A stretch of DNA of 64,000 nucleotides from Thalassobacillus devorans MSP14 (lineage in GTDB: Bacteria; Bacillota; Bacilli; Bacillales; Halobacillaceae), in NCBI RefSeq assembly GCF_000496835.1, contig NZ_KI543236.1, positions 211,621-275,620 on the forward strand, given 5' to 3'. This document shows, piece after piece, positions 1-8,103 of the stretch; within the stretch, counting starts at the first letter, position 1; each line of letters starts with the position of its first letter. Under the pieces are notes generated by a model. The model was not told the DNA's origin, searched no databases, and saw only the letters and a program-made list of their open reading frames with translations. A program made the translations under genes and the position numbers.

Positions 1-168
1 TTGGTCGAAATTATATTCTATTTTTTCAATCACTGTCCTGGGTTGATCGGAATGGTTTTGTTCCAGTGTTTCCAGTTTTTGATGAAGAGCTTTGATCTCC
101 TGTTGTTGTGCCTGCAGCTGCTTCATCATCTGCTCCATATATTGCTGCCAGGAACCATAATAATTCAT
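1..168 (-). CDS. gerPC: Spore germination protein GerPC (N-terminal part, runs off window)
   Basis: The first 56 residues are visible on the minus strand; the gene continues beyond position 1. They begin MNYYGSWQQYMEQMM and continue as a Gln/Glu-rich coiled coil, as in GerPC. GerP proteins help germinants cross the spore coat. The start is ATG at 168, preceded by GGGGGTGAGAGGG. It is the third gene of a gerPA-gerPB-gerPC run in the usual order, and the later gerPD-F genes would lie outside the window. No catalytic motif is expected; the call rests on the N-terminus and gene order. Confidence 0.8.
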   Translation of the reverse strand, partial: MNYYGSWQQYMEQMMKQLQAQQQEIKALHQKLETLEQNHSDQPRTVIEKIEYNFDQ

Positions 169-251
169 CCCTCTCACCCCCGTTAAAATTAGGCTATATC
201 ACTACTTTATGCAAAAAGCCCATAGGCGTGCGTAGCGTTCAGGTAATTCGT

Positions 252-482
252 TCAGCTGGGAGCAGACAATGGCACTAATGGACCTCCGCCCTTGCCGATA
301 GTCGTTATATCCCCTTCAAAGGGCTCAGCAGGTGGGGCAGGTTCCGTGAATCCCCCGGTATTGTATAGTTCAGAGCGCGACTGGATCGATCCGGCGCTTC
401 CGATTTGCACGACGGATGAGTTGGAGACAGCTTCAATTTTAAGCATGTTGATACAAATGGATTGATGGATAGTAATGCTCAT
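252..482 (-). CDS. gerPB: Spore germination protein GerPB
   Basis: A 76-residue protein beginning MSITIHQSICINMLKIEAVS, with the central GerPB signature SSVVQIGSAGSI followed by LYNTGGFTEPAP and a Pro/Gly-rich tail. These match the GerPB family in length and motif order. It belongs to the gerP operon made in the mother cell late in sporulation, whose products make the coat permeable to germinants. It lies 19 bases after gerPA and 83 bases before gerPC on the same strand. Start ATG 482 follows AGGAGG. No membrane segment or signal peptide is seen. Confidence 0.9.
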   Translation of the reverse strand: MSITIHQSICINMLKIEAVSNSSVVQIGSAGSIQSRSELYNTGGFTEPAPPAEPFEGDITTIGKGGGPLVPLSAPS

Positions 483-501
483 AACTATTTCCTCCTAGTT
501 G

Positions 502-711
502 TTACTTGGGCTGGTCTGTGACATCTCTGTCATTGACATAAGTGACCGAGCGGCCTAAATCGATACGTATACCGTCACCTGAATTGAATGAACCTCCGCC
601 GGCAAACGTTTTTGCCGAGCTGGTGGGAGCGATGGTGAAGACATCACCAATATTGAAAATGCTGGATGACGAGATGGAAATTACTTTTACGGCTCCAACT
701 TGAGCTGGCAT
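502..711 (-). CDS. gerPA: Spore germination protein GerPA
   Basis: A 69-residue protein beginning MPAQVGAVKVISISSSSIFN, with NIGDVFTIAP and the family motif KTFAGGGSFNSGD typical of GerPA/GerPF. As first gene of the run it is called GerPA rather than GerPF. Start ATG 711 is preceded by AAAGGAGGAAAACC. Upstream on the minus strand, ACATACAAAA near 726-734 with AAC about 15 bases further up loosely resembles a sigma-K promoter, which would suit mother-cell expression; that reading is tentative. Role (coat permeability to germinants) is inferred from the family. Confidence 0.9.
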   Translation of the reverse strand: MPAQVGAVKVISISSSSIFNIGDVFTIAPTSSAKTFAGGGSFNSGDGIRIDLGRSVTYVNDRDVTDQPK

Positions 712-808
712 GGTTTTCCTCCTTTTTTTGTATGTACCTAATTTATTCCGTTATCATCTATCAACTTTTCATCCAAACAAGTAAAATAAAGATAAAGGAG
801 GGGGATGA

Positions 809-1993
809 ATGAAGGACACTGGAACACCATTACGGGAAGCTGAGCGCTTGGAATGGATAGATGCTGCACGTGGTTTAGCGATATTTGGCATTTTCATGGT
901 CAACGTCCCCGCTTTCAATGCGCCTTATTTTCTGTATGGCGGTGAAGAGGTCTATTGGCCATCTGCCACAAGTCACTCCATCCAGATGATCATCGATATA
1001 TTTTTTCAGGCAAGTTTTTATACCTTATTTTCATTTTTATTTGGATTTGGAATAGAAATGATGAGAGAGCGCCTGGCTGTTAAAGGATTTAATGAAAAAC
1101 GAGTGATCGGACGCAGACTGATGATATTGATCGGCTTCGGTCTCATTCATGCTTTCCTGATATGGCACGGCGATATATTACTATCATATGGGCTGATCGG
1201 GTTATTGTTATTATTCTTCTTGAATCGAAGCAGTAAAACATTGCTGGCCTGGGGATTCGCCCTGCTTTTATTTTTCACCAGCTTTTTTACTTTCAGCTTA
1301 TATAGTATGGGACCTGACTACGGCGGCTGGGTCAATGAGTCTGCAATCGAACAGGCGAAAGCAAACTATGGCGGTGGGTCGCTTCTTGATATTTGGTCAC
1401 AGAACTGGAATGACTGGTATTACACCAATGCGCCGATGAACTGGCCATTTCTGATTATGAGCCTGTTGCCGATGTTTTTGTTCGGCATGTATGTTGCCCG
1501 GAAAAAATGGCTCCATCAGCCGGCAGCACACCAGGCTGCTTTATTTTCGCTTTGGGTCGTTACATTACTTTTATTTTTAGGATTCAAGGCGGTACCGTAT
1601 TTCTTTGACAACCCGGCCTGGTTCCAAATGATGCAGGATAATATCGGGGGGAGCGCTTCAGCTATCTTCTATGTTGTCAGTGTGACGTTGCTTTATCAAC
1701 GTTCTTTTGGAAAAAGGGCGCTGCACGGGCTTAGTTATGTCGGAAGATTGTCCCTATCCAACTACATTCTGCAATCGCTGTTTTCATTCTTGCTGTTTTA
1801 TTCAATAGGTTTCGGGCTGTATGGGCAAGTGCCGCCGCTCTGGAGCGTGATAATTGTAATATTCTTTTACATTGTACAAATCAGCCTCAGTAAATGGTGG
1901 CTGAACACTTACCAGTTCGGTCCGCTAGAATGGCTGTGGCGGACATTGACCTATGGTAAAAAGCAGTCGATACGGAGAAGGCAGGAGGGATAA
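809..1993 (+). CDS. DUF418 family multi-pass membrane protein
   Basis: A 394-residue protein with about nine to ten hydrophobic segments. It has the DUF418/YeiB N-terminal signature RLEWIDAARGLAIFGIFMVN and a C-terminal stretch GLSYVGRLSLSNYILQSLFS typical of the family. The family resembles membrane acyltransferases in topology, but its biochemical role is unknown. Start ATG 809 follows AAAGGAGGGGGATGA. The next gene starts 2 bases after its stop, so it heads a three-gene membrane operon with the DUF2157 and GDYXXLXY genes. It is divergent from gerPA, sharing the 97-base gap. Confidence 0.85.
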   Translation: MKDTGTPLREAERLEWIDAARGLAIFGIFMVNVPAFNAPYFLYGGEEVYWPSATSHSIQMIIDIFFQASFYTLFSFLFGFGIEMMRERLAVKGFNEKRVIGRRLMILIGFGLIHAFLIWHGDILLSYGLIGLLLLFFLNRSSKTLLAWGFALLLFFTSFFTFSLYSMGPDYGGWVNESAIEQAKANYGGGSLLDIWSQNWNDWYYTNAPMNWPFLIMSLLPMFLFGMYVARKKWLHQPAAHQAALFSLWVVTLLLFLGFKAVPYFFDNPAWFQMMQDNIGGSASAIFYVVSVTLLYQRSFGKRALHGLSYVGRLSLSNYILQSLFSFLLFYSIGFGLYGQVPPLWSVIIVIFFYIVQISLSKWWLNTYQFGPLEWLWRTLTYGKKQSIRRRQEG

Positions 1994-1995
1994 GT

Positions 1996-3195
1996 ATGAA
2001 CCGGCATCAACTTAAAAATGAAGGAAGCAAGTGGGTGGAAAAAGGGATCATTGAGCGTCAGCAATTGGATGACATTATGGCACTGTATCCAAAACGAAGT
2101 CAAAAGCCGATTCTGTTGACGTTGGCGGCAATTTTTATCGGGCTCGGTTTTTTAAGCTTCATCGCTTCCAATTGGGGAGTAATTCCGGATATTGCCCGCA
2201 TGGCTATTATCATTATAGCTATGACCAGCTTTTACTTTGCGGGAGATAAGGTGTACCGGACACGTTCAGAAACGGTCGGGATTAGTCTGCTGCTCATCGC
2301 AGTTTTGATTTTCGGGTCTGGTATTTTCCTGACAGGACAGATGTACAATTACACCTCGTTCAGCGCCTTTCCGTTCTTCGTATGGGCACTGGCTGCTTTG
2401 CTGGTTTTTGCGATTTATGATGAGCGAACTTTATTCGTGGCAGCGATAGTAATTACCACCATTGGTCAAGTCTATAGTGCCGGCAATTTTTCTGAATTCA
2501 ACCTGCTGCTGGGGTTGTTATTCGTGTCCGGATTCAGCTACTATGTCTACCATCGTGCTGATTGGCTGTATGCGACATTGTTTACACTCAGTTATATACT
2601 ACAGGCTGTCATCCTGGCCTTTGTGGAACATCATTCTTACCATTGGCTCCTGGTTTATTTTCTGGCATTATACCTTCTCGGCATCCTGGTATCTAAGCAG
2701 GCACTTAAGATACCATTTACAAAACTTAGTATCGCCACTATGTTTATACTGGTAATCTGGCAAGTCTTCTTTTTAGATATGGAGTTCTTTACGGAATCGC
2801 TTGGCGGGGAGTTCTTCTTCCTGACTATCTGGGTGGTGTTATCGTTAAGTGTTATGGTTCTGTTATGGAAAAGAAATCATTTGATTTTTCTGCTTAATCT
2901 GGTTTTGTTCCTCCCGGTATTTTACCTTGAGACAGGTTCTATGGTCGCATTAATTCTCCTGTTCATCTATTCGCTGGGATGGCTGCTTCGGGGCTATCAA
3001 TCTGAGAACTCAGGTATTGTCACCAAAGGCACGGTGGCGTTTGTTATCAGTACTGTTGTCGCTTATGCCCAGCTTGCCTGGGATTTCATGGATAAGTCAT
3101 TATTTTTCTTCATCGGTGGCATTTTGCTGTTCCTCTTAAGCTTCTTCCTGGAAAGAAAGCGCCGAAATCTATCAAAAAGGGGGCGGATCGTATGA
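1996..3195 (+). CDS. DUF2157 domain-containing membrane protein
   Basis: A 399-residue protein. A short cytoplasmic N-terminal domain (MNRHQLKNEGSKWVEKGIIE...IMALYP, about residues 1-35) is the hallmark of DUF2157. It is followed by roughly a dozen hydrophobic helices and a basic C-terminus. The ATG at 1996 is preceded by GGCAGGAGGG at the end of the DUF418 gene. Its stop overlaps the start of the GDYXXLXY gene (3192). DUF2157 and GDYXXLXY proteins are commonly encoded side by side, so they probably form a membrane pair. No function is established. Confidence 0.85.
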   Translation: MNRHQLKNEGSKWVEKGIIERQQLDDIMALYPKRSQKPILLTLAAIFIGLGFLSFIASNWGVIPDIARMAIIIIAMTSFYFAGDKVYRTRSETVGISLLLIAVLIFGSGIFLTGQMYNYTSFSAFPFFVWALAALLVFAIYDERTLFVAAIVITTIGQVYSAGNFSEFNLLLGLLFVSGFSYYVYHRADWLYATLFTLSYILQAVILAFVEHHSYHWLLVYFLALYLLGILVSKQALKIPFTKLSIATMFILVIWQVFFLDMEFFTESLGGEFFFLTIWVVLSLSVMVLLWKRNHLIFLLNLVLFLPVFYLETGSMVALILLFIYSLGWLLRGYQSENSGIVTKGTVAFVISTVVAYAQLAWDFMDKSLFFFIGGILLFLLSFFLERKRRNLSKRGRIV

Positions 3196-3692
3196 AGCGT
3201 TTCGCCTTTTACGGAGTCGTGTTACTACAAGTTCTGTTTTTAACAGGCATGTCAATCTCTTATTACGCTATGGATGCATTTGGTCAGACAATCAAGCTGG
3301 AAACTGCTCCTGTCGATCCAAGGGATATATTTTATGGGGACTATGTCATTTTGAACTATGAAATCGAAAGAATAGATGAAGAAAAATGGTCTGGAGGCAT
3401 TCCGGAATATGGCGAGGCAGTCTATATTCTTTTAGAAGAATCGGATAATGGTGTCTTTCAAGTTGTGACTGCTTCCCGCGATAAAATGGAAACAGAGGCT
3501 GATCAGGTCCGCATGAGGGGGAAGTACCAATGGCATAATGAAGGCCAGTCTGTCCATCAGGTAACCTACGGCATCAATCGTTATTATGTCGAGGAAAATA
3601 CCGGGGGAAAATATGAGCAGCAAAGAGACGATATGGTAGTTGAAGTGGTTGTGGCTCCCTGGGGGCAAAAAAAGATTGTTAGTATCAAGTGA
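3192..3692 (+). CDS. GDYXXLXY domain-containing protein
   Basis: A 166-residue protein with an N-terminal hydrophobic anchor (about residues 5-24) and the family motif in VDPRDIFYGDYVILNYEI, where GDYVILNY matches GDYXXLXY. The remainder should face the cell exterior. It overlaps the DUF2157 gene by four bases (ATGA), indicating translational coupling. The role is unknown; proteins of this family travel with DUF2157 membrane proteins. A set of hairpins ending in a terminator lies about 100 bases downstream. Confidence 0.85.
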   Translation: MKRFAFYGVVLLQVLFLTGMSISYYAMDAFGQTIKLETAPVDPRDIFYGDYVILNYEIERIDEEKWSGGIPEYGEAVYILLEESDNGVFQVVTASRDKMETEADQVRMRGKYQWHNEGQSVHQVTYGINRYYVEENTGGKYEQQRDDMVVEVVVAPWGQKKIVSIK

Positions 3693-3793
3693 CATCTGAT
3701 ATTTTCATTTGAGAAGGATAGGTTTAAATACAAAATTAAATCAGCCGTGTTTTTAAACCCATAATTGTGTATGGAAATAACGGAGTATGTTGT

Positions 3794-3860
3794 CTGTGGC
3801 TTTAAGAACCACAGGTGAATGAAATTTTCACGCCTGGATTAATAAAATCCAGGCTTTTTT
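3794..3860 (+). terminator. Intrinsic terminator preceded by two small hairpins
   Basis: CCTGGATT (3833-3840) pairs with AATCCAGG (3846-3853), followed by CTTTTTT. Two further hairpins stand directly before it: CTGTGG 3794-3799 with CCACAG 3809-3814, and GTGAA 3815-3819 with TTCAC 3827-3831. The terminator ends the DUF418-DUF2157-GDYXXLXY operon or an unrecognised small RNA. The rest of the gap 3693-4018 holds the Fnr-type promoter of the next operon. Confidence 0.75.
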
Positions 3861-3944
3861 ACGTGTACAAAAAGATGGTGGCAGCTTGATAAGTTTGACA
3901 ACTTTGTTACAGTAGAAACATTTTTAACCAATAATCCTGTTTGG

Positions 3945-3960
3945 TGTGATTTATTTCACT
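3945..3960 (+). promoter_or_regulatory. Fnr/Crp-type box TGTGA-N6-TCACT
   Basis: TGTGATTTATTTCACT differs from the perfect TGTGA-N6-TCACA palindrome by one base. Its centre (3952.5) lies about 41.5 bases before the start expected from the TATTAT -10 at 3982-3987, the class II activator position used by Fnr. A true Fnr is encoded at 45.4-46.1 kb. Confidence 0.75.
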
Positions 3961-3981
3961 TAGTTAATAACCATTCTCAAT

Positions 3982-3987
3982 TATTAT
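3982..3987 (+). promoter_or_regulatory. -10 element TATTAT of the haem-copper reductase operon
   Basis: TATTAT sits exactly where a -10 hexamer is expected for an activator bound at -41.5. No good -35 hexamer is visible, as is usual for activator-dependent promoters. The ribosome site GTTAGGGGGG follows before ATG 4019. Confidence 0.65.
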
Positions 3988-4018
3988 GGAATTAACAAAA
4001 AGTTAGGGGGGATTCAAA

Positions 4019-4165
4019 ATGGCGGAATCAAATGTGAAGCAGAACGAGGAAGTGGTGGAAGAGAGTTCTACGATTAAAGGAACGATATTCTCGGTGGCTG
4101 TGGTAGGGGGAGTCATACTTGTTACGTATCTTCTGATTTACGGATTGTATATGACCAGAATATAG
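4019..4165 (+). CDS. Haem-copper oxidase small subunit IIa-like protein
   Basis: A 48-residue protein: a polar, acidic N-terminus (MAESNVKQNEEVVEESS) followed by one membrane helix (IFSVAVVGGVILVTYLLIYGLY). This matches the single-helix subunit IIa of ba3-type enzymes, which fills the place of a lost subunit II helix. ATG 4019 follows TTAGGGGGGATTCAAA. It is first in the operon, 11 bases before subunit II and under the Fnr-type promoter. Length, topology and position support the call; sequence conservation in this family is low. Confidence 0.8.
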   Translation: MAESNVKQNEEVVEESSTIKGTIFSVAVVGGVILVTYLLIYGLYMTRI

Positions 4166-4176
4166 GAGGGAAGAAC

Positions 4177-4638
4177 ATGCATAAAGCAGAAAAAGTTTGG
4201 CTGACGTTGAGTTTTGGAATGATTATCGGGTTCATGCTGATTACTGGCTACCAGGCGTTCGCGAAAGATATGGGGCCGCCGAGCTACGGGGAACGGATCG
4301 ATCCGCAAAAAGTGGATGAGACCGCTCCATTCGATAACCCTGGCGTAACACAAATTGGTGAAAATGAATATGAAGTGGTCATGACGCTGCAGGTTTTCAG
4401 TTTTACCCCAAATAAAATTGAAATTCCGGCTGGATCTACCGTTCATTTCACGATGACTTCGAAGGATGTGACGCACGGGTTCCAGGTAGCTGGTACCAAT
4501 ATCAACGCGATGGTGATGCCCGGTTACATTTCGAAAATAACACAAAAATTTGATAAGCCTGGTGAGTACCTTGTTCTTTGCAACGAATATTGCGGTGCCG
4601 GCCACCAGATGATGAGTACAACAATTACAGTTAAGTAA
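4177..4638 (+). CDS. cbaB: B-family haem-copper reductase subunit II (CuA)
   Basis: A 153-residue protein with one N-terminal membrane helix (about residues 8-26) and an extracellular cupredoxin domain. CuA ligands are visible: His in VTHGFQVAGT and the C-terminal CNEYCGAGHQMM, giving Cys, Glu, Cys, His and Met. It accepts electrons (from cytochrome c or another donor) and passes them to subunit I. The short single-helix form is typical of ba3-type rather than caa3-type enzymes. Start ATG 4177 follows ATAGGAGGG. Because subunit I lacks the active-site Tyr, the complex may be a CuA-type NO reductase. Confidence 0.9.
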   Translation: MHKAEKVWLTLSFGMIIGFMLITGYQAFAKDMGPPSYGERIDPQKVDETAPFDNPGVTQIGENEYEVVMTLQVFSFTPNKIEIPAGSTVHFTMTSKDVTHGFQVAGTNINAMVMPGYISKITQKFDKPGEYLVLCNEYCGAGHQMMSTTITVK

Positions 4639-4651
4639 AGGGGGGAACGAG

Positions 4652-6331
4652 ATGGAAGCATTAAAAAGTTATGATTGGAAAGATAAAGCCAACAAAGCGC
4701 TTGGAATCAGCCAGGAAGATGCCAGAATAACTAAATCATATTTGTCTGTCGCATTCATCGCCATTTTATTTGGAGGTCTTCTCGGACTGCTGCAAGGGAT
4801 GAACAGAGCCGGAATTCTCGAATTGCCTGTATGGGCAAACTACTATAAAGTATTGACAGCCCACGGGCTATTATTAGTTGTCGTCTTATCAGCATTCTTC
4901 ACGATTGGTTACTTTTATGCAGGGTTATCTCATACGTTGGGAGGGCTGCTTCCAAAAGTACGGAAAATGGCATGGATCGGGTTCTGGATGAAAATCTTCG
5001 GATTCGTACTCGCTGTCATCCCGGTTTTACAAGGTGACGCCTCTGTCATGTATACCTTCTATCCACCGATGGCGGCAGCCCCGATGTTCTACATTGGCCT
5101 CGTCTTTATTGTATTGGGTGTCTGGATGCTTGCGTTCGGTGCGTTCATCAACGTGGCTAATTGGAGGAAAAATCACAAAGGACAGCACATTCCGATTTTT
5201 TCCTTTTTTGCTACCGGTGTATTCGTGTTATTATTCTTCGGCAGCCTACCGGTTGCGATTGAAGTATTTTACATTATTCCGTGGGCGTTCGGCTGGATCG
5301 AAACGATCAATGTGATGGTTTCAAGAACGCTGTTCTGGGCATTCGGCCACACTTTAGTAAACATCTGGTATTTGACCGCGATTTCTGCCTGGTATGTATT
5401 CATTCCGAAAATCATCGGCGGGAAACGCTGGAGCGATTTATTGACACGTGTGGTTGTTATTGCCTTAGTCATCATGAATATTACAGGCGGTTTCCATCAC
5501 CAGATTGTTGACCCTGGCATTTCAGAATCTGTTAAATATATGCACGTGTTTATGAGTCTCGCGATCGGTTTCCCTTCCTTGATGACCGCCTATGCGATGT
5601 TCGCAGTTTTCGAAAAGACAGCACGGAAAAAAGGCGGAAAAGGACTGGTAGGGTGGTATAAAAAGATGCCTTGGGGAGACGTCCGTTTCCTTGCACCGTT
5701 CATCGCAATGGCTGCTTTCATCCCGGCCGGTGCGGGCGGGATCGTCCAAAGCACAAATCAATTGAACCAGGTTGTCCATAACTCGATGTGGGTAGTCGGT
5801 CATTTCCATTTGACCTTGGGGATGACAGTCGTGATGACATTTTTTGGAGTCAGCTACTGGCTTGTACCTTATGTGTCCGGGCGAGTTTTGACCCCGAAAA
5901 TCAATAAACTCGGCATTATCCAAACCATCGTCTGGACGGTAGGAATGGTGTTGATGTCAGGAGCAATGCACTGGGTGGGACTGTTAGGGTCACCTAGAAG
6001 AACTTCTTATTCCACCTATTTTGATAATGCTACTGCCTTAAGCTGGGATCCGTACTTGTTTTTCCTCGCGATCGGTGGGACTTTGTTGATGATCGGTGTG
6101 CTGCTTCAAGTTTATGCTGTATTCTATATGATGTTCTTTGCACCGAAAGGCGAAACCGAGTTTCCAATGGCGGAAGAGGAAGAAGATGCTACACCGACAC
6201 CTATGTGGACAGAACGTTGGGGTCTCTGGATCGTCCTCATGCTTACCTTAGTTAGCATGGCCTATGTGATTCCATTAGTCGACTTTATCGTCAACGCGCC
6301 GCCAGGTTCCCCCCCATTCAAAACCTGGTAA
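4652..6331 (+). CDS. cbaA: B-family haem-copper reductase subunit I; lacks the oxidase Tyr237, possibly a NO reductase
   Basis: A 559-residue protein with about 13 membrane helices. In Thermus ba3 numbering, without any gap, the ligands are present: H71 and H386 (low-spin haem), H384 (high-spin haem), H233, H282 and H283 (CuB). K-channel residues Y248, S309 and T312 are kept. Position 237, the Tyr cross-linked to H233 in oxygen reductases, is Asn (GHTLVNIWY), and 244 is Ile. Known oxygen reductases of the A, B and C families need this Tyr; related enzymes without it are NO reductases. Annotation pipelines would call it ba3 cytochrome c oxidase. The operon has an Fnr-type promoter and is followed by SCO and CtaG-like genes. 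Confidence 0.9.
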   Translation: MEALKSYDWKDKANKALGISQEDARITKSYLSVAFIAILFGGLLGLLQGMNRAGILELPVWANYYKVLTAHGLLLVVVLSAFFTIGYFYAGLSHTLGGLLPKVRKMAWIGFWMKIFGFVLAVIPVLQGDASVMYTFYPPMAAAPMFYIGLVFIVLGVWMLAFGAFINVANWRKNHKGQHIPIFSFFATGVFVLLFFGSLPVAIEVFYIIPWAFGWIETINVMVSRTLFWAFGHTLVNIWYLTAISAWYVFIPKIIGGKRWSDLLTRVVVIALVIMNITGGFHHQIVDPGISESVKYMHVFMSLAIGFPSLMTAYAMFAVFEKTARKKGGKGLVGWYKKMPWGDVRFLAPFIAMAAFIPAGAGGIVQSTNQLNQVVHNSMWVVGHFHLTLGMTVVMTFFGVSYWLVPYVSGRVLTPKINKLGIIQTIVWTVGMVLMSGAMHWVGLLGSPRRTSYSTYFDNATALSWDPYLFFLAIGGTLLMIGVLLQVYAVFYMMFFAPKGETEFPMAEEEEDATPTPMWTERWGLWIVLMLTLVSMAYVIPLVDFIVNAPPGSPPFKTW

Positions 6332-6342
6332 ATGACAAAAGA

Positions 6343-6382
6343 AGGGAGCAGGCTTTGGGGAAGCATTGCTCTCTTTCTTTTT
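6343..6382 (+). terminator. Intrinsic terminator after the subunit I gene
   Basis: GGGAGCA (6344-6350) pairs with TGCTCTC across a GC-containing loop, followed by TTTCTTTTT. Some read-through into the SCO gene 16 bases further on is likely. Confidence 0.55.
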
Positions 6383-6407
6383 AATTGATAACTAGGAAGT
6401 GATCATG

Positions 6408-7040
6408 ATGGTCAACAAAAATAAAACCCTTCTATCTTATTTTGTGATTGCTGTCTTCGGACTGGTCCTGCTTTATCTCGGAACCGATGGTTTCACAGCA
6501 TATACATCGGAAAAGGCAAGGGTCAACCAGCTGAAAGAAGAAACACCAATGTTCCCTGAGGTGACATTGGAAGATCATGCGGGCCGGGTTTATCCTTTTT
6601 CCGAGTTTGAAGGGAAATATGTATTCATCACATTTTTTTATTCCATGTGCGGCACAGTGTGCCCGGAGCTTGAGAAAAATATGGCTGAAGTCTATGAGAT
6701 GCTGCCGGAGGACGTGGTTGAAGAAGGCATTCAGTTCTTAAGTATCAGCTTCGACCCGGAACGTGACACTCCGGAGGTGCTGGACACGTACCGGGAGTGG
6801 CTCGGAAGTGATGGAGAGACGTGGCGGATGGCTCGAATTCCGGACCAGAAGGAACTGGATGAGCTGCTCGATCGCTTCGGTGTCATCGTCATACCTGATG
6901 AATACGGCAACTTTGCCCATAACTCTGCTTTTTATCTTGTTGATCCCGACGGACGGCTGGTGGAAGTGATGGATTATCAGGAAACAAGAGAAGCGGCGGC
7001 TACTGTAATGGAAATTATGGAGGAGGGCGAAGAGAAATGA
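6408..7040 (+). CDS. SCO family copper chaperone/thioredoxin-fold protein
   Basis: About 210 residues: an N-terminal membrane anchor (about residues 7-25), then a thioredoxin-like SCO domain facing outwards. The copper-binding CxxxC is in SMCGTVCPELEK and the conserved distal His is in NFAHNSAFYL. SCO proteins deliver copper to, or reduce, the CuA site of subunit II, which fits the operon upstream. ATGs at 6405 and 6408 and a GTG at 6399 are possible; 6408 has the best spacing from AGGAAG. The last bases overlap the next gene (ATGA at 7037-7040). Confidence 0.88.
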   Translation: MVNKNKTLLSYFVIAVFGLVLLYLGTDGFTAYTSEKARVNQLKEETPMFPEVTLEDHAGRVYPFSEFEGKYVFITFFYSMCGTVCPELEKNMAEVYEMLPEDVVEEGIQFLSISFDPERDTPEVLDTYREWLGSDGETWRMARIPDQKELDELLDRFGVIVIPDEYGNFAHNSAFYLVDPDGRLVEVMDYQETREAAATVMEIMEEGEEK

Positions 7041-7594
7041 AGGGCATCTATTATGTAGTAATACTTTATATTTTTCTCATGCTGCCCCCTGTTGCCAATT
7101 TGATGGAGTCGGTGATGATTATCCACATGCATATGCAAATGACTTTGTTTGCGGCAATCGGCTTCTTACTCGCCCCCGGTATGATAAGAAAATTCCCGCG
7201 CTTTTTTGAAGAGTGGAATCCTAATGGTATTCCAGGGTTACTGCTTTTCGTTCTGGTTATTGTCTATTGGACACTGCCAAGGTCGATGGATGAAGCGTTG
7301 AACCTATGGTATATAGAATTGTTCAAGTTCATTTCTTTGCCTTTCCTGGCAGGGGTCCCGCTGCGTGACAGCTGGAAAAAGCTTAAATCATCCTGGAAAA
7401 ATGGCCTTATTATCTTTTTTACACTTTTATTTATAGTGATGGGATGGTTATATATTTGGTCTCCGAACCAATTATGCAACAATTATCTGCTGATTGACCA
7501 AATTACATTAGGCTGGGGATTTCTATTGACTGCGGTTTGTATGATTATTTATCTGGCTTACAGTTATATTACAGACTTAGCAGAAAATATATAG
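7037..7594 (+). CDS. Membrane protein, possible CtaG-like assembly factor
   Basis: A 185-residue protein with five to six hydrophobic helices. A His/Met cluster at the first helix boundary (MIIHMHMQMTLF) resembles the metal-binding segment of CtaG/DUF1404-type cytochrome oxidase assembly proteins. It overlaps the SCO gene by four bases, so the two are translated together and probably both act on the reductase. The protein family is not certain; the sequence shows only topology and the His-rich motif. TATAAT at 7602-7607 and paired repeats follow the stop. Confidence 0.6.
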   Translation: MKGIYYVVILYIFLMLPPVANLMESVMIIHMHMQMTLFAAIGFLLAPGMIRKFPRFFEEWNPNGIPGLLLFVLVIVYWTLPRSMDEALNLWYIELFKFISLPFLAGVPLRDSWKKLKSSWKNGLIIFFTLLFIVMGWLYIWSPNQLCNNYLLIDQITLGWGFLLTAVCMIIYLAYSYITDLAENI

Positions 7595-8103
7595 GTTTTT
7601 GTATAATAGCCCTGGCAGTAACTTCTGCCAGGAAACCAGTAGCTTTCCTGGTAACTCAAAGAAAGTAGTTCCAATAACGTCAAGAATTTATATAAATGGC
7701 AGGATAAATCGAGGATGAAATCTCCATGGTTTTATACTCGATTTTTTATTGATAGATGGGGTTTGATCGTATGTGCATTAACGCTCTTGATAACGTGAGG
7801 CTGGGATAATCAGACTATTTGAAAGGGTATAAAATCAAATGAAAGCTTTGCTATATATTCAGACATGAGAAAAGCACCATATTGGCAGGCGATACTTAAA
7901 CTGAGCGATACGCAGATATATCGTTTATGGTTATAAGCGATATGAAAGCTTAGATAGGTATAAGGTAGAGGACAGTTGGAAAGCTTTGTTAACAAATAAT
8001 AATCTAATAGACTCAATTTTCTTACAAGTCATATCGTTTATTAATTTGTCTTGCAAATTCGACAAAAAACCTTCATATTATTAATTAGATAAGGAGGGCC
8101 GAT
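7595..8103. other. 509-base gap with hairpins and repeated CGATA motifs
   Basis: No credible gene is seen. The first part has TATAAT (7602-7607), a perfect 8-bp hairpin CCTGGCAG/CTGCCAGG (7611-7632), a second hairpin ACCAG/CTGGT (7635-7652) and a terminator-like AAATCGAG/CTCGATTT plus T-run (7706-7749). The second part has five copies of a CGATA-type motif in either orientation at about 7888, 7904, 7917, 7937 and 8031. A likely promoter for the next gene is TTGCAA-N17-CATATT near 8051-8079. Confidence 0.5.
7706..7749 (+). terminator. Terminator-like hairpin
   Basis: AAATCGAG at about 7706-7713 pairs with CTCGATTT at 7737-7744, followed by TTTATT. It could end transcription from the reductase/SCO operon or from a small RNA starting near 7614. 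Confidence 0.5.
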
